Below, piece by piece: positions 7,912 to 15,550 of a stretch of DNA of 64,000 nucleotides (position 1 is the stretch's first letter; each line of letters begins with the position of its first letter). The notes under the pieces were generated by a model, which was not told the DNA's origin, ran no database searches, and saw nothing but the letters and a program-made list of their open reading frames with translations. The DNA comes from Turicibacter sanguinis (GTDB lineage Bacteria; Bacillota_I; Bacilli_A; MOL361; Turicibacteraceae), in contig NZ_CP053187.1 in the NCBI RefSeq assembly GCF_013046825.1, forward strand, positions 403,501-467,500. The letters run 5' to 3'. The position numbers and the translations under genes were made by a program.

Positions 7912-7951
7912 ATATATTGATAATAACTAGATATGAAACGAGGTGTTTATT

Positions 7952-8347
7952 ATTAATTGGCGAAATGTAAATTCAGTTAAAGAATTGAAAACTCTTGGAA
8001 GCTTTAAAGAAGTTAAAGAATGTATTAGATTGGATACTAAACAAAAAATTACTGCCCGTGGTTGGGATGATCTTTTCAAAAAAATAAAAGAAATCACCAC
8101 ACCATCAGAGCAATACTTTATCTCTCCGTCAATCGAATACATTTTCTACTTAGTTGAACTAGATGGCGAAATACGAATGAACAAGCTAAATATTACAAGT
8201 AAACTATTTAAAGACAAAAAAGAAGCTAAATCATGGCGAGATAAAATCTCAAAACTGATCCATCCAGACGTATGCCCTCATGCAAAATCTAGTGAGGCTA
8301 TGATGAAACTCAATGAACTTTATCAACAAATGACAGGAAGGGAGTAA
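7952..8347 (+). CDS. Small protein with C-terminal J-domain-like segment
   Basis: About 131 aa. The C-terminal 45 residues contain WRDKISKLIHPDVCPHAKS followed by MMKLNELYQQM, which matches helix II, the HPD loop and helix III of a DnaJ domain; the HPD tripeptide recruits and stimulates Hsp70 (DnaK). The first 85 residues are not recognised. There is no ATG at the 5' end: a GTG at 7943 lies inside the only ribosome binding site (GAGGTG, 7940-7945), so I favour an ATT start at 7952. It is followed after five bases by the HNH-like gene, in the same orientation, forming an isolated plus-strand pair in a minus-strand region. No full chaperone domains (G/F, Zn) are present. Confidence 0.6.
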   Translation: MNWRNVNSVKELKTLGSFKEVKECIRLDTKQKITARGWDDLFKKIKEITTPSEQYFISPSIEYIFYLVELDGEIRMNKLNITSKLFKDKKEAKSWRDKISKLIHPDVCPHAKSSEAMMKLNELYQQMTGRE

Positions 8348-8352
8348 TTCAT

Positions 8353-9063
8353 ATTAGTAATGATCTGATTCCTTATAAAACAGGAAAGGACTTAAACTAT
8401 AACGAGCCTGAACTATCAGATAAAGTCACCCCTAAAATGAAAACAGAAATCTCAAATGCTTGGAAAAATAGTGTCCTAATAGATGGAAAAGGATGGATAT
8501 GGGTTAAAAAGGAAAAGCTACATAGCATTTTAAGAACAACAAAGGATAACATCAACTTTATTGTGATGAAAATGCCTGATGAATACAAACGAACTTATGA
8601 TGGTAAACTTTACATCAGAGGATTTAAAGTTATGGAGCAAATTATTAAATCTGAAGAAGAAAATGGAACTGGAACTAAGGGAATTAACCTTCAAGCCTCT
8701 AAACAATATTACGAACAAATACACATGTGTGATACCGTTAAAATGTTACGGCTTGATTATGATAACCAGCTGAAAAGCGATCGCTCCAAACTTAAGAAAA
8801 AACGTCGTAGTACCTATAAAATTACGCACGACGAGCTAACTGGTGAAAAACTAAAAACAAATTATGAATTTTCTCATATTCGTAGTTATTCTATGTTTCG
8901 AGAAATTGCCAACAATATTGATAACGGTCTACTCGTTAACAAGGACATCCATCGCCAAATTACTGAGCGGGGAATTAATAACGAAGATCAACTATTAAAA
9001 TTCTGTGAAGAGCACGGCTACAAAACCGACTGGTATCTTCCCTATAAAAAACTATTTCCATAA
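8353..9063 (+). CDS. Unknown protein with HNH-nuclease-like C-terminal region
   Basis: About 236 aa when read from an ATT codon at 8353, eight bases after GGAG; the first ATG is only at 8437, but the intervening 28 codons read as good protein (ISNDLIPYKTGKDLNYNEPEL) and no ribosome binding site precedes that ATG. The C-terminal third has ELTGEKLKTNYEFSHIRS, then DNGLLVNKDIHRQIT. This His ... Asn-Gly ... Asn ... His spacing resembles an HNH endonuclease finger (beta-beta-alpha metal). A basic Lys/Arg-rich stretch (KLKKKRRSTYK) precedes it. Function is not known; partner of the J-domain gene. A strong terminator follows. Confidence 0.55.
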   Translation: MSNDLIPYKTGKDLNYNEPELSDKVTPKMKTEISNAWKNSVLIDGKGWIWVKKEKLHSILRTTKDNINFIVMKMPDEYKRTYDGKLYIRGFKVMEQIIKSEEENGTGTKGINLQASKQYYEQIHMCDTVKMLRLDYDNQLKSDRSKLKKKRRSTYKITHDELTGEKLKTNYEFSHIRSYSMFREIANNIDNGLLVNKDIHRQITERGINNEDQLLKFCEEHGYKTDWYLPYKKLFP

Positions 9064-9101
9064 AAAAAATGGCGAGGACTTACGTCCACGCCATTTTTTT
9101 T
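9064..9101 (+). terminator. Intrinsic terminator of the J-domain/HNH pair
   Basis: Stem AAAATGGCGAGGAC with GTCCACGCCATTTT, a TTAC loop and a T run on the plus strand, immediately after the stop codon. Confidence 0.9.
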
Positions 9102-9142
9102 ATTAACTTTTCAAAAACGTTTGATTTCGCCTTTTTTTACTC

Positions 9143-9505
9143 AATCTAGCTTCCTCATGCATCCTGGCTATCAAATTCGATAAATCTCTTTGAACAAAAA
9201 CGTTCAATTGGCTTTCTCTTCATTTGTACGCCAGGATAACCGCATGATTCAGCCTTTTATATTCAATCCAGCTTCCTCAAACAGAAGCCCTATAAAGTTT
9301 CTTTCCCCTAGATGACTAAAAAACAGCCATCTGTGAAAGTTCACTTTTACGGGCTTCTAAGCGTTTGATTCAGCCTTTTATATTCAATCTATCTTCATCA
9401 AACAGAAGCTCTATAAAGTTTCTTTCCCTAGATGACTAGAAAACTGTCATCTGTGAAAGTTCACTTTTACGGGCTTCTAAGCGTTTGATTCAGCCTTTTA
9501 TATTA
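9143..9505 (-). repeat. Family II palindromic repeat array after nrdD (3 units)
   Basis: Units at 9143-9264 (122 bp), 9265-9385 (121 bp) and 9386-9505 (120 bp). The first has stems CATGC/GCATG and ATCCTGGC/GCCAGGAT; the other two, nearly identical to each other, have CAAAC/GTTTG and AGAAGCCC/GGGCTTCT plus TATAAAGT/ACTTTTA. All share AATCYAGCTTC or a close variant at one end and GATTCAGCCTTTTA at the other. A remnant of another unit end (GTTTGATTTCGCC) is at about 9119-9131. The array begins within two bases of the nrdD stop codon. Confidence 0.9.
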
Positions 9506-10459
9506 AAGATGCATAACACGACATTTAATTTCCGCTGTTTTCCCTTTATTCCAGAAATTGTCTCCCAAATAACCACAGGTACGACGAATAACATTCATCT
9601 TCGCTTGATCCTTATTATGGCAATTCGGACATTCCCATGATAAGTCATCATTTAACGTAATTTCACCTTCAAAGTGACAAACATGACAGCAGTCAGACTT
9701 CGTGTTAAATTCAGCGTATTGAATATTATGATAAATATAATTTACTAATTGTTTTAATGCTTCTAAATTGTGTTGCATATTTGGAATCTCAATGTATGAA
9801 ATGCATCCACCTGTTGAAATCGGTTGGAATTGAGATTCAAATTGTAACTTACTGAACGCATCGATTTCCTCACGAACATCGACATGATAAGAATTTGTAT
9901 AATATCCTTTATCAGTAATATCCTCGATTTGACCAAATTTCTGTAAATCAATTTTTGCAAAACGATAGCACAATGATTCAGCCGGAGAACCGTATAATCC
10001 AAATCCAAGACCTGTTTCAGCCTTCCACTTCTTCGTTGTCTCTTCTAATCGTTTCATTACCTTAAGTGCAAACGCCTCACCTTTAGGATCAACGTGAGAA
10101 ACACCTGTCATTAACTTCGTCACTTCATATAACCCGATATATCCGAGTGAAATGGTTGAATATCCATCCATTAATAACTTATCAATCGTCTCACCTTGTG
10201 GTAAACGAGCAATGGCTCCATATTGCCAATGAATTGGAGATTCATCTGCTAACGTTCCTTTTAAGGCATTGTGACGGCACATAAGTGCTTCAAAACATAA
10301 GTCTAAACGATTATCTAGTAAATCCCAGAACTTCTCTTCATCTCCTGCCGCTACAATTCCGATTTGCGGTAAATTTAAGCTGACAACCCCTTGGTTGAAA
10401 CGTCCTTCAAATTTATACTCACCATTTTCATCTTTCCATGGTGATAAGAAACTTCTACA
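9503..10459 (-). CDS. nrdD: Anaerobic ribonucleoside-triphosphate reductase, exon 3
   Basis: Third exon, 318 codons plus stop, beginning with the Cys of the conserved M-G-C-R-S-F-L motif and ending with the glycyl-radical region RRTCGYLG...RVMHL. The four zinc-ligand Cys are visible as CCHVCHF and ECPNC just before it. NrdD reduces ribonucleoside triphosphates to dNTPs without oxygen, activated by NrdG. The exon begins at 10459, directly after the terminal G of a group I intron; the codon before is GGT from exon 2, so the reading frame is continuous after splicing. Reading it alone would give a protein starting at a non-canonical TTG, which is not realistic. Confidence 0.93.
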   Translation of the reverse strand, partial: CRSFLSPWKDENGEYKFEGRFNQGVVSLNLPQIGIVAAGDEEKFWDLLDNRLDLCFEALMCRHNALKGTLADESPIHWQYGAIARLPQGETIDKLLMDGYSTISLGYIGLYEVTKLMTGVSHVDPKGEAFALKVMKRLEETTKKWKAETGLGFGLYGSPAESLCYRFAKIDLQKFGQIEDITDKGYYTNSYHVDVREEIDAFSKLQFESQFQPISTGGCISYIEIPNMQHNLEALKQLVNYIYHNIQYAEFNTKSDCCHVCHFEGEITLNDDLSWECPNCHNKDQAKMNVIRRTCGYLGDNFWNKGKTAEIKCRVMHL

Positions 10460-11432
10460 CAAACGAGGGTATATTTCTATACTGGTTACTCGCTCTGACT
10501 ATATCTTCGCTCAGGACTCCCACATCCGTCTACGCGCCCTGCACTTCCAGTAGGTGCATCCCCTACTGTACTCTACTCGCTTCTTCACTCAATCACGTTG
10601 AGCTATGCTTTCGATAGTCGATTGACTTTCTATATAATCTTCATAATATTTAAAATAATAACCCCTATAATCTGATTTTGTTCTTCCTCTACATCGGTTA
10701 CTTACCATCCCTAGTGTTGTCACATTAAAATGATTTTTTAGCTCCAATAAAGTATCAAATATTGACACCTCGTTTGTGAGCTTAGATATTGCAACACATT
10801 TTCTAGCAGATGGAGTTTCTTTACCTCTTTTTCCAAACATTCCATTTCTTGAACCTCTTAAACCGCCGTTCCTTCTCATCGGATTTTTATCTCCGATTTT
10901 ACTCAGTCTAATCTTCTCTGAAATGGCAGTTTTATTAGGATGACTAGATAATGTATCGCCGCCGCATTTCCCTTTACTTGATTTTGTATTGTATCCCTTA
11001 TTTACAGCATCAAAATAATTAATCCAATACAGTTCCTTTTCATCAAGTTCTTCTTGAGTTACAGCAACATCAATTTGCTCAATACAAAATTTATCTGGCC
11101 CATATTTCCTTATTGCCCTATAAAATTTTGTATCATGCTCATCCTTTTGATATCCAATATGACGACTAAATCTCTTTTCAAGAGTTTCACTTGTTTGGCC
11201 AATATAAATTTTTTGATTTGAAGTACAAGTTATTTTATATATTATGATTTTTATCACTCCATTTTGATGGAGATTATATAGCTTAGCACTGGATTACCAT
11301 ATGCCATAGCACTTAGGCTTCCCAGTTAGCACACTCTCAAACAGTCATTTCCTACTGTTCCAAATAAAATTGTAGAATGCACACCTGTTACGCACATAAC
11401 AGTTCACAAGGTTTTACATGAGCCGAGAATTG
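10460..11432 (-). mobile_element. Group I intron 2 in nrdD, with GIY-YIG endonuclease
   Basis: A 973-nt insertion between exon codon GGT (last base T at 11433) and TGT (10459). The intron ends in G, and its last 130 bases contain GAAGATATAGTCAGAGCG, the usual P7 3' strand of group I introns (AAGATATAGTC). T before the 5' splice site and G at the 3' splice site are the group I rule. It interrupts the codons for M-G|C-R-S-F-L. An endonuclease reading frame occupies a peripheral loop (10589-11257). Confidence 0.9.
10589..11257 (-). CDS. Intron-encoded GIY-YIG homing endonuclease (intron 2)
   Basis: 222 aa. The N-terminus has the GIY-YIG signature as YKITCTSNQKIYIGQTSETL, then the catalytic Arg/Glu-type segment EKRFSRHIGY and a later NUMOD3-like DNA-binding repeat (ISEKIRLSKIGDKNPM) and a C-terminal segment (VSIFDTLLELKNHFNVT) with helix-turn-helix character. 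Such enzymes cut intronless alleles and spread the intron. Start is GTG at 11257 with only a weak ribosome binding site, typical for intron genes kept at low expression. Inside a peripheral loop of the nrdD intron 2, upstream of the P7 core. Confidence 0.9.
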   Translation of the reverse strand: MIKIIIYKITCTSNQKIYIGQTSETLEKRFSRHIGYQKDEHDTKFYRAIRKYGPDKFCIEQIDVAVTQEELDEKELYWINYFDAVNKGYNTKSSKGKCGGDTLSSHPNKTAISEKIRLSKIGDKNPMRRNGGLRGSRNGMFGKRGKETPSARKCVAISKLTNEVSIFDTLLELKNHFNVTTLGMVSNRCRGRTKSDYRGYYFKYYEDYIESQSTIESIAQRD

Positions 11433-11744
11433 ACCCATTGGGCTAAATACATTTCCTTCATAAATCTTACGCATTTCTTTAGCAGAAATATAATCCGGAT
11501 ATAAACGTTTAGAACTACATTCAACCGCTAACTCCGTAATATAATCATACTTACCACCCTCTAAACAGTTATGCTCATGTAACACATAAACTAATTTAGG
11601 GAACGTTGGCGTCGTATAAATACCTTTTTCATTCTTAATTCCTTGAATACGTTGTTTCAAGATTTCCTCGATAATTAAAGCAACCTCTTCAGCATACTCA
11701 TCATCTTCATTTAAATTTAAAAATAATGTAACAAATGGGCTCTG
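11433..11744 (-). CDS. nrdD: Anaerobic ribonucleoside-triphosphate reductase, exon 2
   Basis: Middle exon of exactly 104 codons (312 bases), reading QSPFVTLFLNLNEDDEY at the start and NVFSPMG at the end. It continues exon 1 (…INTLMTTNG) to give the well-known NrdD stretch TTNGQSPFVT and exon 3 to give SPMGCRSFL. Both borders follow the group I rule, T at the exon end and G at the intron end. The exon is unambiguous by conservation and length, and it cannot be a gene of its own. Confidence 0.92.
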
Positions 11745-11897
11745 CATTACCCTCCGCCTTATTTCTAAGGGGACTGACTATCTCTTCATCCGGTCTGGAT
11801 GGGTGGCGCTTCGGAAAAAGGACTTTCACCTTTAACCTACTCCCATTACGGGATAGTCGATACACCTTTCCTTGATCAAATAACATCACCTTTATTT

Positions 11898-12016
11898 AAT
11901 CTAGCTTTCCCATATATTACAACTATAAAATTAGATTAACCCAATATGAGTAAAAAACACTCATACCGGCTTTCTCTTCATTTTTACGTCGCAATATTCG
12001 CATGGTTCAACTTTTT
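11898..12016 (-). repeat. Family II palindromic unit inside nrdD intron 1
   Basis: A single diverged 119-bp unit: starts AATCTAGCTTT, ends GGTTCAACTTTTT on the plus strand. It shares the internal block GGCTTTCTCTTCATTT with the unit at 9143-9264 and keeps CCAT/ATGG and ATGAGT/ACTCAT pairing. It lies in a peripheral region, where it should not disturb splicing. Confidence 0.75.
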
Positions 12017-12040
12017 AGGACTTGGCACGATATTGGCATA

Positions 12041-12796
12041 TTACTCTATAACTTTAAAATAAACTCCTCTATAACAACACTCTGTTTTACCCTTCATACA
12101 TCGACATAAACTTCCATTAGATTTTCCATTTTTAGAAACTGAAATTTCTGCAAGTTTCATTGAGTCAAAAACCTCACCGGTATTTAAATTAATTATTTTT
12201 TTCACCTTTCTTTTTGAAGGTTTTTCTGGCTCGATAATATTATTATTCTCATCTAACCATCTAAAAACCAATCCCCCTGTACTCCCTCGTGTACCTCGAC
12301 ATACAGCGGAAATATGTGAAAAATTTAAATCAAGTATTTTAGAACACTCCATTGCAGACTCATAAATCTGATTATTAGTTAAACAAATAATTGGTTTAGA
12401 AGTAGGACTCAACTTTCCCGTCTTTCCATACGCATGATTCAACACACCTTTTTGAGACTCACCAATTTTACGTTTAGTTTCTTCTGAATGAGACCCTATA
12501 GAATCTCCTCCACCTTTAACATTGTATCCCCATCCACCTTCAATTAAAGAATTATATTTTTGAATATAACCTAATTCTTTTTGATTTAATTCTTCAACAG
12601 AACTAGCTATATCTATTAATTCTTTATCAAAGTTATCCCATCCATATTTTTTAATAGCTCTAGCAATAGGATAATCTTTAGTATGTTTAAAGTTTGGTGA
12701 GTTTTTATGAGCTAATAATCTTTTATTTAAATCTTTTAACGTTTGACCTATATAAACTTTATTATTTAATTTATTGGTAAGTTTATAGATATACAT
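12041..12796 (-). CDS. Intron-encoded GIY-YIG homing endonuclease (intron 1)
   Basis: 251 aa from the ATG at 12796 (MYIYKLTNKLNNKVYIGQT); the frame is open further upstream but the conserved GIY-YIG domain begins here. The catalytic region shows YIYKLTN and VYIGQT, followed by LNKRLLAHK and AIKKYGWDNFDKELI. A NUMOD3-type segment EETKRKIGESQKG is near residues 125-137, and a C-terminal region (SMKLAEISVSKNG) resembles HTH DNA-binding modules. It is related in layout to the second intron's enzyme, but the sequences are clearly different, so the two introns are probably independent invasions. Confidence 0.88.
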   Translation of the reverse strand: MYIYKLTNKLNNKVYIGQTLKDLNKRLLAHKNSPNFKHTKDYPIARAIKKYGWDNFDKELIDIASSVEELNQKELGYIQKYNSLIEGGWGYNVKGGGDSIGSHSEETKRKIGESQKGVLNHAYGKTGKLSPTSKPIICLTNNQIYESAMECSKILDLNFSHISAVCRGTRGSTGGLVFRWLDENNNIIEPEKPSKRKVKKIINLNTGEVFDSMKLAEISVSKNGKSNGSLCRCMKGKTECCYRGVYFKVIE

Positions 12797-12929
12797 TTGA
12801 ATATTCCTTAATGAGTTATTATAGAGTAACTTAGCGTTCATCGTTAGCATTTCTATACGAAACACACCCTACATTTGTAGGTTCACCACCTGTTCATCTT
12901 ATTATTCCTAATAAGCGCGGCCAATTTTA

Positions 12930-13784
12930 ACCGTTTGTTGTCATTAATGTATTAATTTGGTATTGAATTGTTTGTACTCCAGATGCGAGTTCTTTTTTCA
13001 TTAAAGCCTCTACCGTTTGGTCAAGCTCTACTTGTGATGAGATACACTCTTTTAACATATTATAATACTTCATCTTACTACGGCGCAGATACTTACCTAG
13101 ATGGCGAATATCAATTGACTGTCCACCATATTGACTGCTTGCTACTTGAGCAATAATCTGAGTCATTACTGTACAAGCGACTTGGAATGACTTAGGACTT
13201 TCAATCATACGCTTATTAATTACAGTTCCGTTATCTAACATATCTTTGATATCGATTAAACAGCAGTTAAAAATAGATTGCATGAAATAATCCATATCAT
13301 GGAAATGAAGAACTCCCTCATCGTGAGCTTGAACGATACGAGCCGGCAACTTCTTACGACGTGTAATATCTTTTGAAACTTCCCCTGCAATTAAATCACG
13401 TTGAGTTGAGGCCATCATTGGATTCTTATTCGAATTCTCATTCATAACCTCTTCGTTATCTAATTCAATTAAACTTAAAATACTATCATCCGTTGTATTT
13501 GTTTCGCGCTTAAATTGTTGAATCGCACGGTAACCTTCATATGCCTTAGCTGTTAACTCATGTCCATTTTCAATTAACTTTAAATAGACAAACGTTTCAA
13601 TCTGAAAAATCGTTGGAGTGGTATTTAATGTATCAAAAATTAAATTAATTTCATGGGCAATCTTCTGTGCTAATTCTTCATCAACTACCCCGCTTCCAAA
13701 CTTCATTGCTTTTAAAATGGCTTGATAAATTTTATTTTCATCAAACACTACATGACTTCCATCGCGCTTAATTACCTCACGCAT
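12930..13784 (-). CDS. nrdD: Anaerobic ribonucleoside-triphosphate reductase, exon 1
   Basis: First exon, 285 codons from ATG 13784 (MREVIKRDG), preceded by AGGAG eight bases upstream; ATG 13811 with GGAG six bases upstream is an alternative that adds nine residues. Residues 1-90 form an ATP-cone domain (VIKRDGSHVVFDENKIYQAI), the usual allosteric site. The catalytic barrel follows, with RDLIAGEVSKDI and ARIVQAHDEGVLHFHDMDY. It ends at GGT in TTNG. Spliced length with exons 2 and 3 is about 707 aa, close to the E. coli-type enzyme. The partner activase gene nrdG is at 2983-3486. Confidence 0.93.
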
Positions 13785-14031
13785 TAGACCATCTCCTATA
13801 CCATTAGACATAAAAATCTCCATCCCTTCGTTTGTCCAATATGCTCGAAAAAAACAAAAAGATGAAGATTTAATATCTCATATAATACTAGAAAAAAACA
13901 GATTATTCAAGCAAGATGTTTATGTAAATTCAGGACATTATTTTCATTAAATTTGAAAACATTTACTCCTTTACTTTTAAGAAATTCATGTTATAGAGCT
14001 AAAACAAATAGCTTAAATTTTATGTTTTTTT

Positions 14032-14996
14032 AATCTAGCTTCAAGTGGCAACATCCTGGCAAATTCTCGATAGTCACTTGTGCCTATGCCACTACGGACT
14101 CTCATCAAATTTCAGCGGATGTTAATCGCCTCTTTCAGCCTTTTTTTTGTAATCTAGCTTCAAGTGGCAACATCCTGGCAAATTCTCGATAGTCACTTGT
14201 GCCTATGCCACTACGGACTCTCATCAAATTTCAGCGGATGTTAATCGCCTCTTTCAGCCTTTTTTGTATAATCTAGCTTCCACAACCTAACGCTTGAGAA
14301 AAATCGAAAGCAACTTAGGTTTCACACATCGAAACCCTATTTACTTTCTTGCATTTTTTCAAGCATCAAAACGGTTGTCTCAGCTTTTTTTGTAATCCAG
14401 CTTCAAGTGGCAACATCCTGGCAAATTCTCGATAGTTACTTGTGCCTATGCCACTACGGACTCTCATCAAATTTCAGCGGATGTTAATCGCCTCTTTCAG
14501 CCTTTTTTGTATAATCTAGCTTCCACAACCTAACGCTTGAGAAAAATCGAAAGCAACTTAGGTTTCACACATCGAAACCCTATTTACTTTCTTGCATTTT
14601 TTCAAGCATCAAAACGGTTGTCTCAGCTTTTTTTGTAATCCAGCTTCAAGTGGCAACATCCTGGCAAATTCTCGATAGTCACTTGTGCCTATGCCACTAC
14701 GGACTCTCATCAAATTTCAGCGGATGTTAATCGCCTCTTTCAGCCTTTTTTGTAATCTAGCTTCAAGTGGCAACATCCTGGCAAATTCTCGATAGTCACT
14801 TGTGCCTATGCCACTACGGACTCTCATCAAATTTCAGCGGATGTTAATCGCCTCTTTCAGCCTTTTTTGTATAATCTAGCTTCCACAACCTGACGCTTGA
14901 GAAAAATCGAAAGCAACTTAGGTTTCACACATCGAAACCCTATTTACTTTCTTGCATTTTTTCAAGCATCAAAACGGTTGTCTCAGCTTTTTTTGT
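14032..14996 (-). repeat. Family II palindromic repeat array after the yedE pair (8 units, two types interleaved)
   Basis: Eight adjoining units. Type A (117-119 bp; stems GGC...AACATCC with GGATGTT...GCC) starts at 14032, 14151, 14394, 14637 and 14754. Type C (about 124 bp; stems CAACC/GGTTG and GCTTGAGAAAAAT/ATTTTTTCAAGC) starts at 14270, 14513 and 14873. The plus-strand order is A-A-C-A-C-A-A-C. Copies of one type are almost identical, but A and C share only their ends (AATCYAGCTTC, CAGCTTTTTT) and fold. The minus-strand gene upstream uses a TGA inside the last unit as its stop codon. This accounts for nearly all of the 1.2-kb gap before nrdD. Confidence 0.92.
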
Positions 14997-15549
14997 TAAA
15001 CGGATAAACTGGGATGAAAGTTGCTACTAAAATAAATACTACTCCAACCATAGCCAGTCCGATATATCCTATATTAAAAACGGCTGGATATTGTTCAGAC
15101 ACGCGAAATAGTGTTAATTTTCCTAAATTCATGATTTCAAAGAAACCTTGATTGGCTAACCATCCATAACTTATTGAAAATAAGAAAGCTCCAACTAGTC
15201 CACCTAGAATGGCACTGATTGCTTTTTTAAATCCACCGGTCATCGCACCTGCAACACAAGTTCCAGGACACGTTCCAACTGATCCAAATCCAAGCCCAAA
15301 AATTAAACCACCGATTACAACGCCTAAATGAAGTGGCTTAACACTTAAATGAGAAACATCAAACCATCCGAATCCATAAAAAATAGATAATAAAACACTC
15401 GCCAATCCAATTGCAAACACAATAATTTTCATCAAAGTTAAATTTTGAAAACTCAACATTGAAATTAGATTATCCATATTAGCTGCTCCCACTTTATATA
15501 ACGCAAATCCAAAAAATCCACCTAATAAAATAGCTAAGACAATCATCAT
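14983..15549 (-). CDS. YedE/YeeE-type sulfur transport membrane protein, second half
   Basis: 188 aa, about five membrane helices. The conserved signature GTCPGTCVAGAMTGG (about residues 93-107) is typical for the YeeE/YedE family, which imports thiosulfate or related reduced sulfur through Cys-lined pores. The gene starts one base after its partner's stop, and together the two equal one full-length YeeE. The last codons and TGA stop come from the palindromic repeat (the AAAAAAGCTGA end), so the C-terminus NKKS may have been reshaped by it. The adjacent CRP/FNR-type gene upstream may regulate the pair. Confidence 0.85.
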   Translation of the reverse strand: MMIVLAILLGGFFGFALYKVGAANMDNLISMLSFQNLTLMKIIVFAIGLASVLLSIFYGFGWFDVSHLSVKPLHLGVVIGGLIFGLGFGSVGTCPGTCVAGAMTGGFKKAISAILGGLVGAFLFSISYGWLANQGFFEIMNLGKLTLFRVSEQYPAVFNIGYIGLAMVGVVFILVATFIPVYPFNKKS

Positions 15550-15550
15550 C

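Larger units (their letters stand above)
11745..12929 (-). mobile_element. Group I intron 1 in nrdD, with GIY-YIG endonuclease
   Basis: An 1185-nt insertion after exon-1 codon GGT (T at 12930) and before CAG (11744). The last 145 bases hold the catalytic core: GACTATCCCGTAATGGG, then GAAGAGATAGTCAGTCC (P7 3' strand), ending GGGTAATG. The endonuclease gene (12041-12796) sits in the 5' part, and a family II palindromic unit (11898-12016) lies between it and the core. The insertion splits the TTNG|Q-S-P-F motif. Confidence 0.9.

Noticed and set aside
9503-13784. nrdD as a pseudogene broken in three pieces or as three genes
   Set aside because: The pieces join exactly in frame at group I intron borders and no conserved residue is missing.
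14032-14996. CRISPR array
   Set aside because: Units abut each other, are 117-124 bp, and have no unique spacers of constant size; no cas genes in the window.
2205-14996. Integron attC sites for family II
   Set aside because: Similar length and fold, but the GTTRRRY/RYYYAAC core is missing, there is no integrase, and units are tandem without cassettes between them.
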